Shown here one piece after another: positions 47,291 to 58,317 of a stretch of 64,000 nt of DNA. The stretch lies in assembly GCA_036924285.1 (NCBI GenBank), contig JAYKYS010000005.1, positions 2,480,001-2,544,000 on the forward strand, written 5' to 3'. The position numbers were made by a program, and so were the translations under genes. Within the stretch, counting starts at the first letter, position 1. The number at the start of each line of letters is the position of its first letter. Under the pieces are notes generated by a model. The model saw only the letters and a list, made by a program, of their open reading frames with translations. It ran no database searches and had not been told where the DNA came from. The DNA is from Asterella californica. Taxonomy: Eukaryota; Streptophyta; Marchantiopsida; Marchantiales; Aytoniaceae.

Positions 47291-48130
47291 GATCGACAAC
47301 CTCAGAGTTTGATGTTTTTATTCGAGATTGTGCTAGAATCTATCATGAGAGACGCTAGGGTACAACTTTCTCTTTCTTTTTGCACTATGTTTTTAGACAA
47401 CGAGTTTCTATTGTTCTAAAGAGAGTTTTGGCAAGCACGGCCACAAGAGAGCAATCGCAGTTGACGATGCTAGTTCATGTGCACTTGTTGTAAGCAGGAG
47501 TTTGATTTACCGGTGTGTGATATTTTTGAAACGATAGTGGACTTTAGAGCTACTCATAGCTACTTGGTCCTTCGGATCCCTCTTTCCTTGTAAGGCTTAA
47601 TGGGGTCTTTCCATCCATTGCGTCGCGTGTTTTGCTTAGCCAGAACCTAATCGTGCTGCGGGATCAAACGCATTTAGTGACTCCAAACCGAACGCAATAG
47701 TTTCTCAAGTGTTTTGCATATAGAATGTGTGAGCATCATCCAAGCATCTGTCCGCCGCGACTGCTGATTATGACTCTCACGTGCAATTCGATTTGAGTTA
47801 TATCAGTTTATAACTTCTTACTCTTCACCGATTCAATCAGTCCTGATTCATAAACGCTTTATCTCAGAGAGCAGTCGTGCTTCGTAGTTGACGTGAAATC
47901 TTCCCTCAGTGACAGTAATCGCTCGAAATTGCTTTTAAAGGATGAACTCGTCCCATATCATTCGATTTTTGCGGCTACTCTCTAACTCCGACCGAGATCT
48001 CCATCCAGCAGAGTACACACGAACTATATCGTGAGTTTATCCGAGATAACATAATATCCTCCGGTAGACTGGCATACCGTATGGTTATGAGACAGCAAGA
48101 TCGCTCGGATCAGTTCGTACAACCAGTAAT
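47291..48130 (+). other. Tail of the reverse transcriptase element, with repeat C copy 2
   Basis: The region 47375-47445 matches the inverse of 33660-33735, and 47555-47640 is repeat C. Beyond this, a broken frame reads FDLSYIS, INALSQRAVVLRS and ELYREFIRDNI. It may be coding remnant of the same element, but I do not recognise it. Confidence 0.4.
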
Positions 48131-48875
48131 CATAGTCCAAAGCTGATCATAAGCTGATCAAGCTTCTGCATCCTTCACACATACCAGCCGGCTTCTCCAT
48201 GTAAGGTACCCCGCTTGTAATCCAAGACTTTCGAGTACATTGGTGGAGAATGCTAATAATGTGCGCCCAACTGCATAGTAGTGAGGGAGCGCCAGAAAGC
48301 TCTGGCTGTCTTTGAGAGAGAGATTATTACTCAACAGGAAGGGGACATTCTTTGCAGTATACCTCATGCGCCAACTGGTTTCACGGTAATGAAGGCAACG
48401 CAGGGAGGCATCCATGCACTCCCAACGAGGGTATGGAGGAACAGAAGAGTTCGCCCTTTGTTACGACTGGCACACAGTTGTGGGAGCCCTGTCGTCCAAG
48501 AAGTCAATTCGTGAAAAGGTAGGTCCTGCACAGTACTTGATGGAAGCAGCAGGCCTGGACGGACCATCGCGTGCGGCCAAATACGGGTTTCAAAACATAG
48601 GGGTCCGTCCTACGTAGACGGATTTTGCGACAAGGTCCATCCCGATATCCAGAGACGTCCAACTGACCGTGTCAAACATGATTGGATGAGTTTGTGAAAT
48701 ATGTTGACACAGCCTTAATCCTCGCCTTGCAAAACTGGAATCAACATAACTGATAACAGTCATGGACTAAATGACTCTATCCGTGGTTGTCCGTCACCCG
48801 ATTGACATAATTATGAGTGATTTGATGTCTCGAGATTCGTTACATGCCTATTTTTGAAACACCCTAATAACTAAT
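48131..48875. other. Unassigned region
   Basis: Overlapping frames at 48158-48617 have no motif I recognise, and no repeat partner was found in the window. Left unassigned. Confidence 0.3.
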
Positions 48876-49182
48876 AGGGGTGTCAAAGTTCAGAAGAAAT
48901 ATTCTTCAACTGCGGAGAGATAACTGGTTATAAAATTTCACAGATAACTTTGTATATAATCGTGACTCATTTTGGATCGCTCTTGTGATTAGACATCGTT
49001 ATTTTATCATTAATTATTTTTTAATTTGTACACTCAAGATAATTACTCAGAATAATAAAGAATCCATGATAAAAGAAAACGGATGAAAGGAGTGAAGAGC
49101 CGTTAAGAAACGCTGACCGCAATCTGAACGAAATCGTAACTCACTCCAGCGGTTGTCGAATCTTACTAACTTTGACACCCCT
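48876..49182. mobile_element. MITE-like element, 15-bp perfect ends (T1)
   Basis: Ends are AGGGGTGTCAAAGTT (48876-48890) and its exact inverse (49168-49182). The 307-bp interior is non-coding. The left end plus the following 30 bp (CAGAAGAAATATTCTTCAAC) is also found, inverted, at 51001-51048, marking another family member. No clear target-site duplication is visible. Confidence 0.65.
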
Positions 49183-49535
49183 GATGAACATATGGTCATG
49201 AGAACGGGACGCGGGAAAGAGAAATAAGACGTGTCAAATCTTAAAAATAAATTCTCCAACAAGAAGAAGTGAAAAAATGCTGTAGTTTATCAAATGCCAA
49301 CTTGGTATATAACAGTGGATCTATTCGTGAACTGATAGTATTACTTTGTTTATTTTTAAATTTTTCTAATACTTAGAATAATTCTTTGAGTATAAAACTT
49401 TTTTCCTGTCGAAATTTATGACCAAAACAGAAAAGAAAAAAAGACATTCGCGATTTCCTGACCGAAGTAATAATTCTCTCTGGGATCCAAGAATATGCAA
49501 TAAAGATTTTTAACATTGACACACCTTAATAAATA

Positions 49536-50305
49536 AGGAGTGTCAAAGCTGAAATCCGTTCACAATATTAGAAGGGCGCCGAGAGAGATTACTACTGTTG
49601 TTGCTGTTTACTTTGCCTGCAAGACCTTGCTGCATTCATTTTACTTTGCATATTTATTTCCTTGCATATTCACCTCTTGAAGGATTTTACTTTGTTTAAT
49701 TACCGTCGGCTGGAAGAGTTTAATGATAAATTTTATTTTAATAAGATATAATTTATGATAGGAAAATAAGTCGGTTTTATGGTTCTTAGAGCGCGTTTCA
49801 ACGTACATCGGTTATGGGTCCTCCGGAGTTACTGGCATGCTATATATATATATAATATTTATTTCTAAGTTTAATTTTTCATTTAATCTAATTTAATATT
49901 TGATCATTAGATAATTATAATTAACACTTCATAAACAAATGCAATAGCCCCGCAATTCTATTGCAAGCGAAACTTCCTGTTGCTACGCATTAACATAACT
50001 ATACGTCGGTTGTGAAAACCAAAAAGAAAAGAGTGAATTTTTTGTCGTGTAACAAAATGAACGGATGGAAAAGAAGAGATAAATCTGGATAATTTGCTAA
50101 CGTATAGCCCTTTAATTTCACTGCAAACATAACTACTTGTTTATTTCCTCTCTATTTTTATGTCTCAACAAAATACATTGTTGAGACGAAAGTCGTAGAC
50201 GAAACTACGATACAAAATCAACTGCAATTCTTAATTAGACTGGCAGTGAGGTAATGCTTTTATCTTTTCAGATGCAAAAAGTCTCTTGCCTAAACTTTGA
50301 CACCT
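49536..50305. mobile_element. MITE-like pair of ends (T3), with nested repeat D
   Basis: AGGAGTGTCAAAGCT at 49536 and AAACTTTGACACCT at 50292-50305 are imperfect inverse ends of the T1 type. A repeat D copy lies inside (49930-50150). These ends may instead belong to two separate, broken copies. Confidence 0.35.
49930..50150 (+). repeat. Dispersed repeat family D, copy 3
   Basis: Same orientation as 2068-2340. It contains CCGCAATTCTATTGCAAGC, TGCTACGCATTAACATAACTATA, a GAACGGATGGAA centre, TAATTTGCTAACGTATAGCCC and TTTCACTGCAAACATAACT. Confidence 0.5.
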
Positions 50306-50715
50306 ATCATCTGATAGTGGATTCGTTTTAACTTTGACATACAAACATTGACATACAAACAATACAATAAGGGGTCTCAAACCATGCCTCGTCAGATTGA
50401 AAACAGAAATAGGGTAGTAAATATAACGTGCTTTTGTCATAGTTGTAAGAGAAAACGACGGTAGGTTTGTACGGAGTCTGTAAACAGATTTGCGTCTTTA
50501 AGAGGTTTTGTGTCCTTTCTCGAAACTTGAACTGAACTTGTCATAAACTGTCTAATTATGAGATTTACGTCAAATGACATTAGTTTGTTACAGGATATCT
50601 CAAGAGGTACCTTGTAACGTTTACATCGGATTGTCGTGACGTGCTTTACAAAAATTGACGTGCAGAGATACGACTGAAGTTTGAGACCCCTTAATGTAAC
50701 GTCAAGATGATCAAT

Positions 50716-51048
50716 AGAGATGTCAAAGTTAGAACTTTTTTGAAAATTCTAGACCCCCAGGAGTGAATTACTTCTTCAGCCAGACCTTGGAAGGTGTTCC
50801 ATGTGGGCATCTCCAAAGATGCACGCAGGAGAGAGCCACAAGCGTTTCTTGGAAGACTTTTCGTCAGTTTTTTTTTGCAGTGGATTTTTCACTGTTACGA
50901 GTAATTACTTTGAGTATCAGAATTTTAAAAAAATCAATAAAAATACTATAATGTTCAGTCACAAATTTCTATAAAAAGTTACCTACGACTATTTTACTAC
51001 TATTTCCCTCTCCGTTGAAGAATATTTCTTCTTAACTTCGACACCCGC
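50716..51048. mobile_element. MITE-like element (T2), imperfect ends
   Basis: AGAGATGTCAAAGTT at 50716 and AACTTCGACACCCGC at 51034-51048 are near-inverse ends. The right 48 bp (51001-51048) is the inverse of the left end of T1. Non-coding. Confidence 0.45.
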
Positions 51049-51524
51049 TAATACCACTTCAGTGACTTATACTTTTGTCCGACGGATACTGCACGGAGTC
51101 CGCTTCTGGCACCCTGCTCCAACACGGCATCATCCATGTGCCTGTACTACACACCGTAGTTTAAGGCCGTACCAGCACGCACATCGTGTGTCCAGACATC
51201 CAGACCATAGTAGGCATCCAGGGGCGTAGCAGCAGCAGGGCCATACACCTTGCAGTACTTTACTGTTGTTGTTTCCTGTAGTAGCAAAGTACACTGGAGT
51301 AAAAGTCTACAAGGGTAAAGCCAGCTCCCGAGCTTCTCATGTCGCCTACTACTTTCCCATCCCGCCCTCGCCGGTTTTACTGCAGTTCGGCTGCACCACA
51401 TGCCGTTTGAGTGAGGCAGCGTGAACCATATCTGATTGGAAATCACCTTCTGCTACCGTAATACCACTCGTGTCCTATCTACCGACCCGCTGCTCATAGA
51501 TAGGAGATAGCGTGGCTTAGCCCC

Positions 51525-51640
51525 GGTGTTCTTTCTCCCTTTGGGGCGTTGGTTGCTATGACCTTCGGGTCCCTCTTTCGCTTGTAAGGATTGATGAGGT
51601 CTTTCCATCCGTTGTTATTCATTGCGTCGCGCGTTTCTTC
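51525..51640 (+). repeat. Dispersed repeat C, copy 3
   Basis: CTCCCTTTGGGGCGTTGGTTGC, CTTCGGGTCCCTCTTTC, GGTCTTTCCATCCGTTG and CATTGCGTCGCGCG occur in the same order as in the copies at 33.4 kb and 47.6 kb. No reverse transcriptase lies beside this copy. Confidence 0.6.
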
Positions 51641-51644
51641 CAGA

Positions 51645-53449
51645 CAGGAGATAGCTCCATGAACTTCCTCCATTCGGCTTCAATGCTGTATTGTGCAGTG
51701 AGTCCTAATTCTCGTTTCATTGGGCCTCTTCTCTCCCTCAGACTTTCCGCTTGGCTGCGGATTCTTCCAACTGTACAGCCCTTTCGACGCTTTTGCACTC
51801 ATTCGACGGACAAAGAGGATCATGTTGTTACCAGGTGTCGTGAACTTGAGTGTTGCTTTGTTTACTCAGGAGTCTGGTTAGTCTGGCCATCTTCATGCAG
51901 TGCCACAAGTACTGAATATCGCTATACACCCTCCTAACCGCCTTCGAAGATTAAAGTCATTAGGGGTCGAAAATGCGAAACATAAACGTACATCGGGTTC
52001 CTTTAATTACAAGTCCTCAATATTAGAAACTATCGACGTTGGAAAATTGGAGATGAGCAAACTCATGCCCATCAGCGGAGGTTTCTTCTCTTCGTGGGCA
52101 AGTGATGATTCCGTGCATAGCCGAAATTTACTACAAACACTAAGGAGTTATACGTTTGTCAGAATCTTGTGCATCAGTTCTCAATTCCACTTTTGAGCAT
52201 TATGTACCGCCCCTGGTTGAAGCTGGTTCGCTGCGGGACTAACATCGGAATCTGTCTTCACTATCTGCTTCGTATCTGTTGAGAATCAATTACAAACCTC
52301 TTCGTATTTCAAACAAATGCGTAAGACGTGTGTACCCCGCACACGTTTAACTCTGATCGACCGTGCCCACCACTGTACATGCGAGAATGTGAAGTCCGGT
52401 TGGGAAGCTTGAGAATTGATTCTCCCAGCGTCCCAGAGGCATGGCATGCACAGGAAGGTACGATGCACTCATAGCGGTACGATTCCTGGAGTGGGGGACA
52501 AGCCCAGTTATCTATGGTGCGAGTGGAACGCACCAGGCCGCTGTCAGGAGTAGCAAAACCCGGACATACCTGCCTGAGGTATGAACTTTTCGACATCCGG
52601 TGGCTCTTCGATCCATGGACGGGGATGGATCTATTCGTGCTCAGATTACATACACATTCGTCGTTGTCGTCAGGTAAGCTCGCCCCTTACACAGGCCTTA
52701 CGAGAGCCATCGTATGAAAAGAATTGAATGATTTTGCTACCTTTTCTAGACGTCCGACAAGACACTAAGGCCCGCAAATATGATACAGAAAATGCTACTT
52801 TATATGGTCTGCTGAACGGGGAATACGAAACGCTGATTTTTTTTGATTCTAAGAATAAAGTAAAGAGCCTACCGACTTCACCGAGTCTATGGAATCTCCG
52901 ACATCCAATGGACAATACCTCGTCGATGAAGATGAAGCCAGGATATATCAAGATTTTCTCATCAGTTCCGACGCCCATAATTTGCGAGTAGAAAAAGAAG
53001 TTGTCCACAAGCGATAGGAAAGGGATACATCGAAACTCTTTGTGCACTTGGACAAAAAGAGCTCAAAGCCCTTTAAAGTGAAATTGAACAAGAAGCCGTG
53101 CAACAAAGCTGCTTTTGTGCAAAGCTCTCAAACAGTAACCGTACAGACACAAGGACCGGAGAGTTGTTTTGCGATGATCTCGAGATTTACCGTAGCCGAG
53201 GTGTTCACAAGGTTGAAATCTCGCCAACATGTACAACTGATAATAGCAACCAGAACTTGATATCCTCGTCTGCTGGCCTGCTATTAAACTCCTATGGATA
53301 TCAACAATGAACTTTACATTCACAATATCCCTGTGACAAAGTGTGAGGTTTCTAAAACGAGTGCCAACTGTCCAAGGGATTGGGGTTGGTATTTGCTCCA
53401 ACTTCCTACTCCTGAGAAGAATAAATTGGTGAGAAATCAGAAAAGGATC
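51645..53449. other. Intergenic region left of TRS33
   Basis: No recognised gene. The right part must contain the 3' UTR of the minus-strand TRS33 gene. Open frames at 52670-53047 (minus) and 52728-52991 (plus) overlap each other and show no known motif. Confidence 0.35.
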
Positions 53450-56400
53450 TCAAACCTTGATCCGAACAATAAACGAGCCTGCACGTTACCACAACACAAA
53501 CATCAGATCAACTAACGTCCCTAAGTCCTGAGCTTGAACTGAAAACTGAACTTATCAAAGACTGATTATCCACGACGTACTAGTGTTTTGCAAAGCAGTA
53601 TCTTCGCTGCTCTGGTAGAAACACCCCAGCAGGATAGAGACAACCAGGAAACGTTAACCGTAAACTGAGGCTGTGGTACAGAAAAAGTAACAAACTCAGG
53701 AAAGAAAAAGGCCAACTGAGGTAAGGGTCCATACAGGCTGGCAAAGTTGTAACTTCCCCGGAAACAGCGCAGGGAACCCCAAAGTTTGTCAAGGCCCCAC
53801 GTATAAGTCCACAAGGGAAGTAGAGGTATTGACCAGCAGCCTGGGACGCTCTTGCGGAGTTTGCTTCAGTGGACTCGCCAGAAGAAGTTCCATTGCTAGA
53901 TGTGGGGGCATCAAGAGAAAAACGAGTAAGCCATCGAAAGCGATTATCCTGCAATACAAACACTCCCTGTACACCAGATGGCCGTCAGAGAAACCAGCAA
54001 GTATCATAAACCGCCGTTTTTAGGAAGAAGCAAATAGAGTAAGAAAGAAAATGCGATCTACGCGACACGGAGAACTCGCTGTAAAACCATTACACGACAT
54101 GTTAGAGCTTTACTAAAATAAGTTGGAGATTTGACTAAGAACAATTCTCAAAATCACGGAGAAACAAGACAATTCTACAATCTCCCATAAAAGTCTGGCA
54201 TCCAGTATGCAATCATCGCTACTTGACATAGAACAAGGCAGAAACCAGAGGGTGCGTTAACAAACCGAAGCTAACGTGTCACTTAATCTACAATGTACTA
54301 GCTCCAAGCTTCTATCTAGAAATATCCTCGTTAGAGTCGTTAGAGAGACAGGACTATACGACACCATACTGATGAATAAAGCGGTCCAAGGTTATAAGCT
54401 TATTACTCAGCCCCCCAGCTACAGAAGTTTGATAGAGTTAGAACTTCATCGCCAGCAAAGTACATAAAGAATGCCCATGTTCCTGAGAGGATTACTGATT
54501 TACCAGAATTATTTATACCAGAAGATCTACCGGGCGAAAAGCGACAAATAAAATTGTGGGAAACATAGGAACCATTCTCTTCTATTAAAATTTTCGCTTG
54601 TTGCGCCTGGTCTTCCGTCCTTGGATCCCCTAAAGACGCGAAGGGGAGAAGATATGGAGGTGACCAAAAAGGTACTTCACACATAATAAAACATTACTTT
54701 CTTTACCTAAAAACCGGTTTCTGGCATTCTAGTCGTTGTCAGTGGGGTACTCCCAAGTGCTAGTGACTTACTCCGCCACGTTTGAGCCTATGTACACCAA
54801 AATCGTGGCAGTAAGACGAAATTAAGGCCCCCGAGAAGCTATCCCATGAACCTACGTGTCAGATGCTGCGAAGCATCATGTAATTAACTGAAAAGATATA
54901 TGCCTATGCTCCCGACACTGAATGCTGAAATCAAACGTGGGGTAGTTTCTAAAGGTCTGCCAACTTCCATATCTCACAACGGTGCACTTAGAAAAGACAG
55001 AAATCATATCTTAAACGGACATTCGGTGAGTAACGTCCGCTGAGATTTGCGAGGAGGGACCCTAGGGACTAAGTTACTCCAGATGGCTTACGTCAATCAG
55101 AATACACTTAAATAAGTCCCTTGAAAAAACTGCGGTATGGGAATGAGGTTCCCTCTCAGAGATAATTCCATACCCCGCCTCGGAGTTTAAACCGTAGAGT
55201 TAAAGTTTAGACCGTAGACTCAGGTCTAAAACATGGCTCTAAAACATGGCGTTTCCCAACATCATAAATAGTCCCTTGTGGTTGGAACCAGACAACATTA
55301 TGGCAACAAACAATTACAATGTCTCGTTTCTCAAAGTCCCCACAAGCACACTGCTCCTTGAGGGCATGAAAGAAACACGAAAGCTCCGAGCTCACCCGAT
55401 GATTGGTCTTCAAATTATCAATCTGCTTCTTGAACACTTCCGCCCAAAAGTCTTTACAGATAAATTTGATTGCCTCCAAGTGGTCACCAAAGCGTGGTCG
55501 TTCTTTGGTGTACCTTCAAGCAATAACAAACACAAAAGACAAGGGCTGGATAAGGTCGACAAGTAAACAAGCCTCTCTCACTCAGATAATTCTGCAGTCA
55601 CAAGTCTATATATTCTATCTAGAAAAGTGTTTGCAAAGAGGCCACAATCAAATCAAATATTGCACACAGATTGGTCTACCTTTCACCTTGCAAATTAGTC
55701 CAACACAAGCAACATCTATCATTGATAGTAAATCTACATAGAAAGACATATAGTATTAATTACTACATGCAGAGCATGAAAAGTATGAAGTATCTGTGTA
55801 ATAATGGGATGTATATCTTGGAGTAAAGCTTCAAAAACATCTCGGTATTAAATGAAACAATAAAACGTGGAAAACAGAATACAACTGGACACTCCAAAAG
55901 TGCCATAAACGCTCCTTTGCTCCTTAACATGTGTTTTTATCCCGAAATGACCCGCGCGTACAAGGCAGAGGAGTGCTGACAACACGCATAACTGAAAGAA
56001 ATCGCCGAGACTCGATTGGTGCACGATGGTATAACAAGGGTAATTTGCACTAGACTGGGTAGGAAACTTGAACGAGTTCTAAAGAGACTGATTTTGCAAA
56101 TCCTTTACGTGGTGAAAGTGATTAGAGCCAAAAGGGCAGACCGGCAGCCACGAGGATTACGGCATATTTCTGTACAGCTCGAGCTCACTCAAATCTGGCT
56201 GGAGATGGAAACGAGCACATCGGGGAGCAGCTGTACCGCGAACTCTCACTCTTATCCAACATTCACCCATCCAAAGTCCTACCGCGACTGATAACTATCA
56301 AGCTACTAGCTAGCATCAAGACGATGCTGTTTGCCAACTCACTGCATCTCTTCGAGGCCGATTTCACGGTGAGCAAAACATGAAACGGAACAGCACATAC

Positions 56401-56575
56401 AGCGGTGTAAAGGCTTAGAATACCTTTCAGCGAGCTGAAGACCGACTTGGAAACCAATAGCGTCTATGCGCCGAGCAGCAAGGTCGGGTTTCGTCGGATG
56501 CAAACGCATCCAGTACGTGTGCACCAGTTCCAAATTTACGCTGTCAATGCAACTCTCTGCCACTTCCCGCGCCAT
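53450..56575 (-). CDS. TRS33: TRAPP complex subunit 6 (TRS33/TRAPPC6)
   Basis: Four exons on the minus strand: 56575-56424, 55513-55396, 53966-53735 and 53478-53450. All three introns (910, 1429 and 256 nt) start GT and end AG, and the lengths 152+118+232+29 keep frame. The product has 176 residues, about the size of the Arabidopsis protein. Diagnostic stretches are [33 protein letters not shown], then [65 protein letters not shown] and a tiny last exon SFIVRIKV. It folds as a BET3-like subunit and binds other TRAPP small subunits. The complex tethers ER-derived vesicles at the Golgi and activates Ypt1/Rab1-type GTPases. Single-exon callers would see only three fragments and miss the last 9 codons. 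Confidence 0.95.
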
Positions 56576-58317
56576 TTCTGGGACTCCTAATCCAGGTCGG
56601 CTCGTTCACCTGCAACGACTCGTCCTCAGCAATACCTCGAGCGGTTCGAACAACGCTTCAGCCACTCGCATGCTCCACCGTAGTGCCTACAGACGAAGTC
56701 GTGGCCAAGATCGATCGCATCGATCCATCTTCCGCCATGGACTACTTTTTCCCCATGTACACTGACAGACACTCCAACCGGAGGCCTCTTCTGGTCGACC
56801 TAAACTGCTAAGTAGCGTCAATCTGATGTCTCTCCGAACAAGCGGAGGCGAAGCGATGATTTTGTACAACCAAGTCTTGATGAGCGGCTGATTCTTGTAG
56901 CAACAATTCCCTTCATTGATGCGGAATCTAATTCGTGGGGTCGTGCGTTCGTAGAGGCGGTACTCTCGTCTTCTGGTAAGTCCCTTCCCTTCCCTTCCCT
57001 TCCCTTCGTTCCTCACTTTTCCATCAGGAATTCATTCACTCCCAAAGCTCCACCCACCAGACCACGACCACGTACGCCATGTCGGTCTGGTCAGAACCCC
57101 AGTCTCCGCCTACTTCTATCCTGTACTGTACTCACTCTATTCCGGGATTCCGTTGGTCTACGTACAGTGTTCCTCCTGTTAGAGGCTGTGAGAGTTAACG
57201 AACTCCACGGAGCAGAAGAGGAGGAACCGAAGAATTACGCACTGAAGAATTACGCACTGAATAAATCTTCCCCACTTGCACTGTGCATTCTCCAGACATG
57301 ACAGAAACATGCCTCCTGCATGCCAACTTATACTCTGATTTGAAGCTAAATATAACTGTAAGGTTTACCTCATGTCAGGTCTTTTACAGTCTCTCGATTG
57401 AGATTTTTACCGCAGCCTGTCATGTCATGTGACTTCTGCTCGGCGGTCGAGGTAACAGTTTGCGCCAAAAGCCATGCCTTTCACTGGCTTTTGGCTTTTC
57501 ACTGCGACAACCTGAATTTCTTTTGAATTAAAAGAAAATATTGGCCGGCCGGACTTTTATAACAAATCATCAGATACTAAACAAGTAGAAAAAGGAACGT
57601 TTCAACCCATCATGCGTTAGCTTCACAAGAAAAGACAGGGAAATAGCAAAAGAGACAAGAAGAGTCTCCACCTCCCAACGTGGAGGTGCAGGCTCTATCC
57701 TCACAACTCTATGACCAAATGATAAAGAAAACTTTATTTGACGACTAAGGTTTAGTTCATGAATAATCGAACGAGACTAAGATTTAGTTTATGAACAACA
57801 GAATGAAAGTAAAATTTCTTTTGAATAAAACTCTTTTTTCTGTGTTGAATATCACGTTTGGTCGAGTAAACTCTATGACTAAAAACTGTTAAACTAAAAA
57901 GAAACCTGAAAAAAATATCAATCTCAAAGAAAAACATTTCATTTCAAACTTGAATTACTCTCCCCGCTGTGATAGGTATACGTGCTCTGTGCTAGGGATG
58001 ACGTTCGGTCGAATAAACTCCATGACAATGAGTATCAGACTAAAAACAAAAAACAAAACAAGCTTGAAATCATAAGATCTGTCACCTCGCGAGATGATTA
58101 ACAATGGTTTTCCATGTGAGGCGTGCCCACTACGAATGTTGAGGAGGAAGCCATCTCAGTGACACTCGAGGTATTCGTAGAGCTTCCCAGCTTATCAGAA
58201 GCCGAGTTAGGAGTTCAGGTAGGAGCAGATCAGATGGAGATTGCATCCGAGCAATTAGAGTAGGCAGCAAAGCGCAGAAGACAAGTTGACTTGTCCAAAC
58301 TTAGTAGGAACCGAACA
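56576..58317. other. 5' flank of TRS33 and AT-rich spacer
   Basis: 56576-57060 is GC-neutral and likely holds the TRS33 promoter and leader. A CCCTT repeat (about 56981-57006) lies about 400 bp upstream of the ATG. Further right is AT-rich DNA with a 10-bp hairpin CCAAAAGCCA (57465-57494) and two short tandem duplications (57742-57806; and GGTCGA(G/A)TAAACTC(T/C)ATGAC at 57861 and 58005). No gene seen. Confidence 0.45.

Noticed and set aside
51147..51446. Minus-strand 99-residue frame
   Set aside because: No family resemblance I could recall and no splice or promoter context; left as unsupported.
52670..53047. Minus-strand 125-residue frame left of TRS33
   Set aside because: Overlaps an equally open plus-strand frame, no recognised motif, and probably within the TRS33 3' flank.
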